Source: Fulvimarina manganoxydans
Lineage (GTDB): Bacteria > Pseudomonadota > Alphaproteobacteria > Rhizobiales > Rhizobiaceae
Assembly: GCF_900176465.1 (NCBI RefSeq)
Contig: NZ_FWXR01000001.1
Coordinates: 310,001-374,000 of the forward strand
DNA: 64,000 nucleotides
Reading direction: 5' to 3'
The notes below the pieces were generated by a model. That model saw nothing but the letters and a program-made list of their open reading frames with translations, searched no databases and was not told the origin of the DNA. The position numbers were made by a program, and so were the translations under genes. This document shows, one piece after another, positions 39,076 through 49,489 of the stretch; within the stretch, counting starts at the first letter, position 1, and each line of letters starts with the position of its first letter.

Positions 39076-39498
39076 GTTATAAGTCCGTTTCTATGGCTGT
39101 TCGTCGCAAGACCGGCCTGGCCAGACGATCTGTCGCTTCTGCCTGTGGTCGATATGGCCGCAGTTCCGCCGGGAAAAAGACACCATTTTATGGCGCCGCG
39201 CCCGGCAAGTATAGAAGCGCAGACGGCGTGCCGATTTGGAAAAGCGTCGCAGTCCCGATCGGCCGGTGCTTTGCTTGTCTCAATGCGGGAGGCGGTCTTC
39301 TGTTTCGTGGCAAGTTTACGAAAGGTTCGGGAAACGGATTTCAAAACACTTCGTCGTGAACCATTTTCGCCTCCAAGAGATCCCCCTTCGGGTGTCCTTA
39401 GCCTTCCCGTCTAAACCTGTCTGCCGGTAAAGCACGCCGCGTCTCCGTCGGCACGAGAAATATCCCAATCAGCCGCCGGAATCGGTTAGAGCAGACGA
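39076..39498. promoter_or_regulatory. Divergent intergenic region between DUF2147 gene and dnaG
   Basis: 423 nt with no supportable gene. An open frame 39069-39359 has random composition and no ribosome site. The region holds a 12-mer shared with 38645 (at 39333-39344) and must contain the dnaG promoter. The dnaG ribosome site is weak. Confidence 0.35.
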
Positions 39499-41451
39499 AT
39501 GCGCTTTCCGCCCTCCTTTCTCGACGATATCCGTGCCCGCGTTCCGATTTCGGACGTGATCGCCAGGCGTGTCTCCTGGGATCGCCGCAAGACCCGCAGC
39601 GCCAAGGGCGATTGGTGGGCCTGCTGCCCGTTCCATGGCGAAAAGTCACCCTCCTTCCACTGCGAGGACGACAAGGGCCGCTATCACTGCTTCGGCTGCG
39701 CCGCTTCCGGGGATCACTTCCGCTTCCTGACGGAACTCGAAGGGATGAGCTTTCCCGAAGCGGTCGAACAGGTCGCGGGCATGGCGGGTGTGCCGATGCC
39801 CGAACGCGATCCGCAAGCCGAGAAGCGGGAGGAGGCGCGCGCCACCATCCTCGACGCGCTAGCCCATGCCTCAGCCTTCTTTCGCGAGCGGCTTCAGGAG
39901 AACGAGGGCGCCAAGGCGCGGGCCTATCTGCGCGATCGCGGCCTCACGCCTCAAACGCAGAAGCGCTTCGGTATCGGCTATGCGCCCGATAGCCGCAATC
40001 GCCTGAAGGAGTTTCTGGCGGGCAAGGGCGTCGGCAAGGCGGAGATCGAGGCGGCCGGCCTCGTCGTTCATGGCGACGACGTTCCGGTATCGTTCGACCG
40101 GTTCCGCGACCGCATCATGTTCCCGATCCTCGATGCGAGCGAGCGATGCGTGGCCTTTGGCGGTCGGGCCATGTCGCCGGAGGCACGGGCGAAATATCTG
40201 AATTCGCCGGAGACGGACGTCTTCCACAAAGGCACGATGCTCTACAATCTGGCCAATGCGCGCCGCGCCGCGCGCAATGCCGGAACGCTCGTCGTCGTCG
40301 AAGGCTATATGGACGTCATCGCCCTGGCCCAGGCCGGCATCGAGCACGGCGTCGCTCCGCTCGGCACGGCGCTGACCGAAGGGCAAATCGAGCTTCTCTG
40401 GCGCTCGGCCGGCGAGCCGATTCTCTGTTTCGACGGAGATCAGGCGGGCTTGAAGGCGGCGCACCGCGCGGCTGATCTTGCCTTGCCGCTCTTGAAGCCG
40501 GGCCGCTCGCTTCGCTTCGCGCTTCTGCCGAAAGACAAGGACCCGGACGATCTCGTGCGAGATGGCGGACGCGGCGCCATGGAATCGGTGTTGTCGTCCG
40601 CAACGCCGCTTGCCGACCTTGTCTGGTCGCGCGAGACCGCGGGCGTTGTCTTCGACACGCCCGAGCGACGGGCCGATCTTGAGCATCGCATGACGCTTCT
40701 GATGCGTCAGATCGGCGATGAGAGCGTTCGCCGCCATTATCTCGATGATCTGAAGAGCCGGCTTTCGGCCTTTTTCGGCGCGCCGGTCCGGTCCTCGCAG
40801 CGCGGCGGCGGACGGCGCGGTGAGGGCGGTCAGGAGCGCTATGGTGGAGGCCAAAGGCAGAACCGCGGCGCACCGGGCGCACGTCAGGCCATATCGGACC
40901 GGCTCGCGCGCTCGTCGCTTTTGCGTGGCGGTGCCCAGCCACAGGTCGGGGCTTCGATGCGCGAGATCGCCATCGTGGTCGGTTTCATCAATCATCCGCT
41001 CCTGATCGAGGAGGCCTTCGATTATTTCGCCGATCTGGAAATCGACGCGGCCGATCTGTCGCGCTTGCGCTCCAGCGTCCTCGATCTTTACGCCGAGCGC
41101 GCGCCAGGCGATCGCGACACCATTCTCGACGGTTTGCGCCGGGCTGGGACAGTGGAGATCTTCGAGCGCTACGAAGCCAAGGCCCGGCTCGTGCGGCTCT
41201 GGCCGGTTCTGCCAGACGCCGCGCCGGAGGATGCCCGCGAGGCGCTGCGCCAAGCGCTTCATCTGCAGCATCGGTTTCGTGCGCTCGGACGGGAACTCGC
41301 CCAGGCCGAGCGCAGGCTTGGCGAAGAGCCGGACGAGGCCGCCTATGAGCATTTACGCGCGGTGAAAGCGGAAATCGAACGGGTGGAGACGGTGGAAGCG
41401 CTGATCGAAGGGTTCGGCGTCTTGTCGGGACGCGTTTCAAAGGCCATGTAA
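39499..41451 (+). CDS. dnaG: DNA primase
   Basis: A 650-residue protein with the standard order. The zinc-binding domain CCPFHGEKSPSFHCEDDKGRYHCFGC is CHC2-type (residues about 37-63). The primase core has YLNSPETDVFHKG and the Toprim motifs VVVEGYMDVIAL (Glu about 270) and CFDGDQAG (about 314). A Gly/Arg/Gln-rich linker (residues about 430-470) leads to a C-terminal helicase-binding domain. It makes RNA primers for replication. dnaG upstream of rpoD is the classic macromolecular-synthesis arrangement; rpsU is missing, as usual in alphaproteobacteria. Confidence 0.96.
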   Translation: MRFPPSFLDDIRARVPISDVIARRVSWDRRKTRSAKGDWWACCPFHGEKSPSFHCEDDKGRYHCFGCAASGDHFRFLTELEGMSFPEAVEQVAGMAGVPMPERDPQAEKREEARATILDALAHASAFFRERLQENEGAKARAYLRDRGLTPQTQKRFGIGYAPDSRNRLKEFLAGKGVGKAEIEAAGLVVHGDDVPVSFDRFRDRIMFPILDASERCVAFGGRAMSPEARAKYLNSPETDVFHKGTMLYNLANARRAARNAGTLVVVEGYMDVIALAQAGIEHGVAPLGTALTEGQIELLWRSAGEPILCFDGDQAGLKAAHRAADLALPLLKPGRSLRFALLPKDKDPDDLVRDGGRGAMESVLSSATPLADLVWSRETAGVVFDTPERRADLEHRMTLLMRQIGDESVRRHYLDDLKSRLSAFFGAPVRSSQRGGGRRGEGGQERYGGGQRQNRGAPGARQAISDRLARSSLLRGGAQPQVGASMREIAIVVGFINHPLLIEEAFDYFADLEIDAADLSRLRSSVLDLYAERAPGDRDTILDGLRRAGTVEIFERYEAKARLVRLWPVLPDAAPEDAREALRQALHLQHRFRALGRELAQAERRLGEEPDEAAYEHLRAVKAEIERVETVEALIEGFGVLSGRVSKAM

Positions 41452-41620
41452 GATCAGGAGACGCTGGCGAGCCGAAGCTGAATGAGGACACCGCCCTCTC
41501 GAAAGACGGCTAGACCGCGTTTAAAGGGAAGATCGTGTCCGGTGTGACACAAAGAACGGACGAATCGGTTCACCGAGGCGGCATCCGAGCGTTGCCAAGT
41601 GCCGTTCGACTCCTCATATA

Positions 41621-41650
41621 CGGGATCAGAGCGATTACGCCTTGATCCCG
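41621..41650. other. Hairpin in the dnaG-rpoD intergenic region
   Basis: CGGGATCA (41621-41628) and TGATCCCG (41643-41650) make an 8-bp stem, with an inner GCG/CGC pair around ATTA. It lies in the 401-nt gap between dnaG and rpoD. No T-run follows. It may be the dnaG 3' end or an operator. The rest of that gap holds the CtrA box below and no visible gene. Confidence 0.5.
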
Positions 41651-41738
41651 AATGCCTGAAATTCGGCCAAAGCGGGTCCGGCGAGCAAGTCGTGAGTGTC
41701 GAAAACGGGCACCGGCCTTACGGCGAAGAGTTTTATGG

Positions 41739-41754
41739 TTAAGGCGGCGTTAAC
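41739..41754. promoter_or_regulatory. Perfect CtrA-type box upstream of rpoD
   Basis: TTAA (41739-41742), seven nucleotides, TTAAC (41750-41754), an exact match to the CtrA consensus TTAA-N7-TTAAC. It overlaps the palindrome GGCGTTAACGCC. It lies about 100 nt before the rpoD ATG. CtrA is the master cell-cycle regulator in Caulobacter and Rhizobiales. Binding here is a prediction. Confidence 0.55.
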
Positions 41755-41852
41755 GCCCTCTGGCGCATGGTCGTAACGCGCCGTCCGCCCCATATGGTTC
41801 GGCTCGGACGATGAGTCTGCCATACGGCACATGATATCGGAGAATGAAGCGC

Positions 41853-43856
<2,004 letters not shown>

Positions 43857-43881
43857 TCGATCGCTAGCCCGCTTGTGAGCG

Positions 43882-43921
43882 AAAAAGCGCCATGATAACT
43901 CAAGGTTACGCGGCGCTTTTT
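43882..43921 (+). terminator. rpoD terminator
   Basis: AAAAAGCGCC (43882-43891) pairs with GGCGCTTTTT (43912-43921), a 10-bp stem ending in a T-run, 25 nt after the rpoD stop. Its T-tract ends only 16 nt before the next ATG, so the next gene must have its promoter inside or upstream of this hairpin, or rely on read-through. Confidence 0.85.
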
Positions 43922-43937
43922 CTTGCGGGTCACTCTC

Positions 43938-44564
43938 ATGAACAGCCTGAAGCAATCCCTTTTCCTCGGAATCTGCCTGTCGATCGGCGTTTCGGGCAGT
44001 GCTTTCGCGCAAACCACCTTAGGGGGGAGCGAGAGCAAGCCGGGGCTGGGCGCCCCTCTTGGCGAGACGCCTCCCGCGCCCGTCCGGCCGATGACTGCCC
44101 CTTCGGCGGCGCCCCAGGCCCCGAAGGCTCCGGCCCCGATGCCCCAGGCGGCTGCCGCTTCGAACAAGGTGGAGGCGGCCGAACCGCAATCCATCGTCGA
44201 TGCGCTCCAAGCCCTCGGCTATCGCGCCCAGCTCGGCACCGACGACAATGGCGACCCGCAGATCCAGTCGACCGTCGACGGCTCCAACTATACGATCTGG
44301 TTCTATGGCTGCAACCAGGGGGCGGGCTGCACCGACATCACTTTCAGCATCGCCTTCGATATGCCCGATGGGACCGATCTCGAGACGGTCAATCTGTGGA
44401 ACCGCGAGCGGATCATGGGTCGCGCTTATCTCGATGACGAGAACGACCCGTATCTGGACCATTTCATCGTGACGGTCGGCGGGATCGGCCGTGAAACCTT
44501 CGACCAGATCGTCGCGAATTGGAGCACGACCGTCGCCGATTTCAAGGATCGGATCGGCTTCTAA
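43938..44564 (+). CDS. Exported YbjN-domain protein
   Basis: A 208-residue protein starting at ATG 43938, chosen because it begins the signal peptide MNSLKQSLFLGICLSIGVSGSAFA (cleavage near 24). A Pro/Ala-rich linker covers residues about 30-80. The C-terminal domain LQALGYRAQLGTDDNGDPQIQSTVDGSNYTIWFYGCNQGAGCTDITFSIAFDM matches the YbjN family (DUF1790). Two Cys in the conserved GCxxGxxC spacing are present. YbjN proteins are of uncertain function; some affect motility and stress responses. It is periplasmic by its signal. Confidence 0.82.
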   Translation: MNSLKQSLFLGICLSIGVSGSAFAQTTLGGSESKPGLGAPLGETPPAPVRPMTAPSAAPQAPKAPAPMPQAAAASNKVEAAEPQSIVDALQALGYRAQLGTDDNGDPQIQSTVDGSNYTIWFYGCNQGAGCTDITFSIAFDMPDGTDLETVNLWNRERIMGRAYLDDENDPYLDHFIVTVGGIGRETFDQIVANWSTTVADFKDRIGF

Positions 44565-44637
44565 AGGCGATGCCGGCGGGGCGCGCCTCGCGTCGGTGCG
44601 CCCGATCGAAGGCAGTTCAGCCTGTTGTCTCCCATTA

Positions 44638-44669
44638 GGACCGGTCTCTCTTCCGCATAGGCCCGGTCC
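44638..44669 (+). terminator. Hairpin after the YbjN-domain gene
   Basis: GGACCGG (44638-44644) and CCGGTCC (44663-44669) form a 7-bp stem with an 18-nt loop, about 75 nt after the stop. There is no T-run. It is a weak candidate. Confidence 0.35.
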
Positions 44670-44746
44670 GCCTCGTTGGGCGGGACGTCATAAGACAGGG
44701 CCCTATGTGACGAGCGCGAATGGTCACGATCAAAGCGGGAGACGCC

Positions 44747-45031
44747 ATGTCCTTTCTCAAGCGCCTTTTCGGCGGAGGCGAAACCAAACCGGCAGCTGAA
44801 CTGCGCGGGGAGGCGGAAACCTATGAGGGTTTCACCATCACACCGGCGCCAATGGCTGAAGCCGGCCAATTCCGCCTCTCGGCGACCATTGAGCGCGAGG
44901 TGAATGGAGAGATGAAGACCCACCGCCTCGTTCGCGCCGACCTCTTCCCCGATCGCGCCTCGGCGGAAAGTGCGGCGTTGCAAAAGGCGCGGCGGGTGAT
45001 CGACGAGCAGGGAGTCAAACTGTTCGATTGA
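44747..45031 (+). CDS. HlyU family small protein
   Basis: A 94-residue protein from ATG 44747 with GGGAG 5 nt upstream; the ATG at 44720 has no site. The sequence MSFLKRLFGGG, then EETYEGFTITPAP-like and FRLSATIERE...KTHRLVRADLFPDRASAESAALQKARRVIDEQG is the HlyU-domain family of alphaproteobacteria. The family is named after a Vibrio haemolysin regulator, but these short relatives lack a helix-turn-helix and their role is unknown. It is a single-gene unit. Confidence 0.8.
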   Translation: MSFLKRLFGGGETKPAAELRGEAETYEGFTITPAPMAEAGQFRLSATIEREVNGEMKTHRLVRADLFPDRASAESAALQKARRVIDEQGVKLFD

Positions 45032-45045
45032 CGCGGCCCTTAATA

Positions 45046-45088
45046 GCGCCTGTCACGCTTCGGCGATGGCGAAGCAAGTCACGGGCGC
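45046..45088 (+). terminator. Imperfect hairpin after the HlyU-family gene
   Basis: GCGCC (45046-45050) and GGCGC (45084-45088) flank GCTTCG (45057-45062) and CGAAGC (45070-45075), giving a long stem with an internal mismatch region, 15 nt after the stop codon. There is no clear T-run. Confidence 0.4.
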
Positions 45089-45230
45089 TTGTAGCCATTG
45101 GTCCTCGAAGACCGGACGAATATCGTCCGCAGTCGGGATATCCTGGAAATACCCCTTGGCTTGGAACTGATTCGGAGTCTAAGAGGGCGCCTATTCAGCC
45201 TTTTCGATCCATTCAGCCGCCGAGTTCGTC

Positions 45231-47042
45231 ATGTCCGCCGTTGCGCCCGCCGCCCCATCTCCCGCGCCAGCCGCAGGAGGAGAGGGGGAGGGGCCGGCCG
45301 CGCGGGAGGTCAAGCTCCCGGTTATGTTGATCCTGGCGATGGTCGTCGGCGTCGTTGCCGGCGTCGGCGCGATCGTCTTCAAATATCTGATCGCCTTCAT
45401 TACCAATCTCGCCTTCTACGGCGTCTTTTCCTTTCGCTTCGAACCATTGGAATACGGCCCGGAAAGCGCATGGGGCCCGGGGATCATCCTCGTGCCGGTC
45501 ATTGGCGGCCTGATCGTCGTCTGGCTGGTTCGCACCTTCGCGCCGGAAGCCAAGGGCCATGGTGTGCCGGAGGTGATGTTCGCGATCTATCACAAGAGTG
45601 GCGACGTTCGGGGCATTGTCGCCTTGGTGAAGTCGCTGGCCTCAGCGATCTCCATCGGCACCGGAGCGTCGGTAGGCCGCGAAGGGCCGATCATTCAGAT
45701 CGGTTCGTCCTTCGGCTCGACCTTTGCCCGCGCGCTCAATCTGGTTCGTCCGCAGAAGATCACTCTTCTATCGGCCGGCGCGGGCGCTGGCATCGCCGCG
45801 ACCTTCAACACGCCGCTGGGCGGCGTGCTCTTCGCCTCCGAAGTGCTTCTCCCCGAAGTGTCGGCGCGAACTTTTCTGCCCGTCGTCGTCGCCACCGCGA
45901 CCTCCACTTATGTCTATCGCGTCGCGATGGGCATTGAATCGGCCTTCATCGTGCCGCTCGGTGGCCTGCCGGATCAGGCGGTCAATGGCTGGGAATTGGC
46001 CCTTGCGGCGGTTCTCGGAGTTATCATGGGCGTTGCCGCCTGGATGTTCGTGCGCCTCCTCGCCTGGTCGGAAGACGTTTTCGAGGAGTCCAAGCTCAAT
46101 CCGTACGTCCAGAATGTCGTCGGCATGTTGATGGTCGGTTGCGCCGGCTATGCCTTCTATCTCGGAACCGGCCAATATCACGTGATGAGCGTTGGCTATG
46201 CGACGATTCAGGACGTGATTTCCGGCGGTCTCCTGTCGGTTGGCCTGCTTATGCTACTCTTTGCCGGAAAACTTATCGCCACTTGCATCTCGCTGGGCTC
46301 TGGCGCCTCTGGTGGCGTCTTCTCACCCAGCCTCTTTATGGGGGCGACGCTCGGGGGAGCGATCGGGCTCTTGGGCAATATGGCAATTCCCGATAGCGGC
46401 CTTTCTATCGAGACCTTCGCGATCATCGGGATGGGCGCCATGGTCGGCGGCGCGACCAGCGCGGCAATGACGGCGATCGTCATGATCTTCGAAATGACCC
46501 GGGATTATCAGATCATCCTGCCGCTGGTCATTGCGGTCGCCATCGCCATCGGTGTGCGCCGCAGCCTGTCGATCGCCGATATCTATACGATCAAGCTGCG
46601 CAGCCGCGGGCGCGCGATCCCGACCGACCGCACCACCAACATGTATCTCGTCCAGCAGGCGAGCGAGGTGATGGCGACCAACTTCACCGTCCTGCCGCAG
46701 GATATGCGCGTGACCGAAGCCCTGCGTCGGATCGACGTCGCTCAAACACGTGTGATCATCACCGATGGCGTGCGCATCACTGGTTTTGTGCGCTTCGGCA
46801 CGATCCCCTATCAGCCGGACCGCTTCGCCAATCAGACCTTGGCCGATATCGGCTCGACGGATTTCGTTATCGTGACCGCCCGGGACAATCTGAACACGGT
46901 CATCACGCGGATGAACAGGCGGGGGCGCTCGACCGCGATCGTCGTCGGCCCGGCCCGCGGCATCCCCCGCGCCGACGATATTCGCGGAATCATCGCGCGC
47001 GAAGAGGTCGCCAATGCAGTGGTGAGAAACCACTATGGCTGA
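45231..47042 (+). CDS. ClC-family chloride channel/antiporter with C-terminal CBS pair
   Basis: A 603-residue protein. A disordered Ala/Pro N-terminus (residues 1-27) is followed by about 11 membrane helices. The chloride-path motifs are KGHGVPEVM (near 106, His in place of the usual Ser), GREGPIIQIGSS (gating Glu about 151), and GSGASGGVFSPSLFMGA (near 355). The C-terminal 170 residues hold two CBS-like repeats (SEVMATNFTVLPQDMRVTEALRRI and LADIGSTDFVIVTARDNLNTVITRM), which may bind adenine nucleotides and regulate gating. It conducts or exchanges chloride or a similar anion; whether it is a channel or antiporter cannot be settled here. Confidence 0.92.
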   Translation: MSAVAPAAPSPAPAAGGEGEGPAAREVKLPVMLILAMVVGVVAGVGAIVFKYLIAFITNLAFYGVFSFRFEPLEYGPESAWGPGIILVPVIGGLIVVWLVRTFAPEAKGHGVPEVMFAIYHKSGDVRGIVALVKSLASAISIGTGASVGREGPIIQIGSSFGSTFARALNLVRPQKITLLSAGAGAGIAATFNTPLGGVLFASEVLLPEVSARTFLPVVVATATSTYVYRVAMGIESAFIVPLGGLPDQAVNGWELALAAVLGVIMGVAAWMFVRLLAWSEDVFEESKLNPYVQNVVGMLMVGCAGYAFYLGTGQYHVMSVGYATIQDVISGGLLSVGLLMLLFAGKLIATCISLGSGASGGVFSPSLFMGATLGGAIGLLGNMAIPDSGLSIETFAIIGMGAMVGGATSAAMTAIVMIFEMTRDYQIILPLVIAVAIAIGVRRSLSIADIYTIKLRSRGRAIPTDRTTNMYLVQQASEVMATNFTVLPQDMRVTEALRRIDVAQTRVIITDGVRITGFVRFGTIPYQPDRFANQTLADIGSTDFVIVTARDNLNTVITRMNRRGRSTAIVVGPARGIPRADDIRGIIAREEVANAVVRNHYG

Positions 47043-47101
47043 TTGCGGATCCGGATGGGCCGGGCTGTTCGCCGGCCCGTTGGGCCGTTATAGTCGCGCC
47101 C

Positions 47102-47710
47102 ATGTCGGCCCTTTCGAAAGACCCCTTGATCGGTGAAGGCTCCGCGCCGCGAACCACGCAGGCGGCCGAAGGCTTGCGGCGCCGCCGCTTCACTGTGGAT
47201 GAGGTGACCGCTTTCGTCGAGCACGGTCTGATCGACGATAGGGAACGGTTCGAGCTGATCGGCGGCGAGATCGTGCCGATGTCGCCAAAGGGCCTCTTCC
47301 ACGAGCGGCTGAAGACCGCGCTGAATATCTATTTCGTCCGCGCCTTGCCGCCCGGTGTCCTCGTTTCGCAGGAAACGACCTTCTATCTCTCGGAGGATAC
47401 GTTCCTCGAGCCGGACTTCGTCTTTTACGAGGAGGCTGACGGGCTGGAGAAGCTCAAGGGCGAGACCTGCCTTCTGGCCGTCGAGGTCGCCGATTCGTCC
47501 CTGTCCTACGACCGTGGGCGCAAGGCTGATCTTTATGCCTCCTTCGGCTTGAGGGAGCTTTGGGTCGTCGATGTGCGGCCCCGCTCCATCCGCGTCTTCC
47601 GCAAGCCGACGCCGACGGGCTACGCCAATGTCTCGGATGTGGCCGGCGATGCAGCGGTCAAAGCGCTGAACGTTCCTGCCCTCGAACTGACGCTCGCCTC
47701 TTTCGACTGA
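47102..47710 (+). CDS. Uma2 family (DUF820) restriction-endonuclease-fold protein
   Basis: A 202-residue protein. The family core is visible: RRFTVDEVTAFVEHGLIDDRERFELIGGEIVPMSP, then EPDFVFYEE, LLAVEVADSSLSYDRGRKADLYASFGLRELWVVD. Asp of EPD, Glu of EVA and Lys of RGRK fit a PD-(D/E)xK nuclease site. Such proteins are abundant in cyanobacteria and scattered in alphaproteobacteria, often as orphans without clear function. There is no adjacent methyltransferase. Base composition resembles its neighbours. Confidence 0.88.
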   Translation: MSALSKDPLIGEGSAPRTTQAAEGLRRRRFTVDEVTAFVEHGLIDDRERFELIGGEIVPMSPKGLFHERLKTALNIYFVRALPPGVLVSQETTFYLSEDTFLEPDFVFYEEADGLEKLKGETCLLAVEVADSSLSYDRGRKADLYASFGLRELWVVDVRPRSIRVFRKPTPTGYANVSDVAGDAAVKALNVPALELTLASFD

Positions 47711-47957
47711 CGGGCATCCTATAAAGCCGATCAGGTGGCCTATCAGTCACCCTCTTCTTCACGATGACGCGGCTCGGCGACTGTTTTGCCAGTCTTTCCC
47801 GGCACTTCCCTGCCATGTATAAGATGCTGAACGGAGCTGCGGCGCCGGCGTGACGGCGGGCATCGTCTCGCCCATTCGGCGCTGTGAGCAAGGTCGCAGC
47901 GGCGTCGGACAATGTGGATCGGCCGTCCGATCTGGAAGCGCAAGGGAGCAGGACATC

Positions 47958-49373
47958 ATGGCACTCGCCGACATCATCGCCGAACAACGGCCGGCCCGTC
48001 CAGGAACGCCGGATGCGCTTGCCGATTTGCGCGTGACCTTCGGCGATCGCCTTGTCACCGGCGAGGACGTCCGACGCGCCCATTCCCATGTGACGACTTA
48101 TATTCCGAGCCAGTTGCCCGATGCGGTGCTCTTTGCCGAAAGCGAGGCGGAGATCCAGGATCTCGTGCGGATTTGCGCCAAGCACGGCATGCCGATCGTG
48201 CCGTTCGGAACCGGCTCTTCGCTCGAAGGCCATGTGAATGCCCCCTTTGGCGGTGTCAGCGTCGATCTTTCGCGCATGGACCGCGTCCTTTCGGTCAATC
48301 CCGGCGATCTCGACTGCACCGTGGAAACGGGCGTCACGCGCGAGGCGCTGAACAGCCATCTTCGCGATACCGGCCTGTTCTTTCCGATCGATCCGGGCGC
48401 CAATGCCTCCCTGGGCGGTATGGCGGCGACGCGGGCCTCGGGCACCAATGCGGTGCGCTACGGGACCATGCGCGACAATGTCATCGGCCTCACCGCCATC
48501 ATGGCGGATGGTACGCTGGTGCGTACCGCGCGGCGCGCCAAAAAGACGGCCGCTGGCTATGATCTCACCCGTCTTCTTGTCGGTTCCGAAGGCACGCTTG
48601 GCATCATCACGCGCCTCAATCTGAAGCTTTATGGCATACCCGAGACGATCCTTTCGGGCGTCTGTGCTTTTCCCGATGTGACGAACGCCGTGAACGCCGT
48701 GATGCAGATCGTGCAGATCGGTGTGCCCGTCGCGCGGATCGAGCTTCTCGACGCTCTTTCCATCCGGGCAACCAACACCCATGCCGGGATGACCTTGCCG
48801 GAGACGCCCCATCTCTTCGTCGAGTTTCATGGCTCGCCCGCTTCGGTCGAGGAGCAGGCCGAGCTCTTTGCGGCGATCGTCGAAGACAATGGCGGTGGGT
48901 CTTTTCAATCGGCCTCGAAGGCCGAGGAGCGTTCGCGCCTGTGGAAGGCACGGCACGACTTCTATTGGGCCTCGATGTCATTGCGTCCCGGCGCCAAGGC
49001 GATCGCGACCGATGTCTGCGTACCGGTGTCGCGTCTGGCTGACTGCATCGACGAGACGCGCGCCGACGCAGAAGCCGTGGGCCTGCTGGCGCCGATCGTC
49101 GGCCATGTCGGCGACGGCAATTTCCATGTCACGCTGTTGATAGATACGGCGGTTCCTGCCGAGATCGATAAGGCGGAGGCCTTCATGGCGCGCCTCGCCG
49201 AGCGAGCGCTGGATATGGACGGCACCTGCACGGGCGAACACGGCGTCGGACAAGGAAAGCGTGGTTACCTCAGCCGTGAACTCGGACCGGCGGTCGATGT
49301 GATGCGGGCGATCAAGACGGCCCTGGACCCGCAGAACATCCTTAATCCCGGTAAGATATTCACGTCGCAATAG
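47958..49373 (+). CDS. FAD-linked oxidase: D-lactate dehydrogenase/glycolate oxidase GlcD-type
   Basis: A 471-residue protein from ATG 47958; AAGGGAGCAGGA precedes it, and the open frame further upstream has no family match. The FAD-binding domain has IVPFGTGSSLEGHVN and the PCMH motif PGANASLGGMAATRASGTNAVRYGTMRDNV (residues about 150-180). The C-terminal substrate domain shows HVGDGNFHVTLLID and GEHGVGQGKRGYL with the catalytic His residues. The pattern is nearest cytochrome-type D-lactate dehydrogenase (Dld). GlcD of glycolate oxidase is a close alternative, but glcE and glcF are absent. It likely feeds electrons from D-lactate or another 2-hydroxy acid to the respiratory chain. Confidence 0.88.
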   Translation: MALADIIAEQRPARPGTPDALADLRVTFGDRLVTGEDVRRAHSHVTTYIPSQLPDAVLFAESEAEIQDLVRICAKHGMPIVPFGTGSSLEGHVNAPFGGVSVDLSRMDRVLSVNPGDLDCTVETGVTREALNSHLRDTGLFFPIDPGANASLGGMAATRASGTNAVRYGTMRDNVIGLTAIMADGTLVRTARRAKKTAAGYDLTRLLVGSEGTLGIITRLNLKLYGIPETILSGVCAFPDVTNAVNAVMQIVQIGVPVARIELLDALSIRATNTHAGMTLPETPHLFVEFHGSPASVEEQAELFAAIVEDNGGGSFQSASKAEERSRLWKARHDFYWASMSLRPGAKAIATDVCVPVSRLADCIDETRADAEAVGLLAPIVGHVGDGNFHVTLLIDTAVPAEIDKAEAFMARLAERALDMDGTCTGEHGVGQGKRGYLSRELGPAVDVMRAIKTALDPQNILNPGKIFTSQ

Positions 49374-49489
49374 CCTCGCTCTCCCGGCGTTCCGCCTCGA
49401 TCCTCGACAATCGGGGCGAAGTCTGGCCTATCGGGTGAGGAAAGGGCGCCAACGGAATCAGGGTTGCGGAAGGGGAAAGGAGCGACAAG

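Noticed and set aside
39069-39359. A 96-residue plus-strand gene before dnaG
   Set aside because: Composition is random, no ribosome site, and no similarity recognised.
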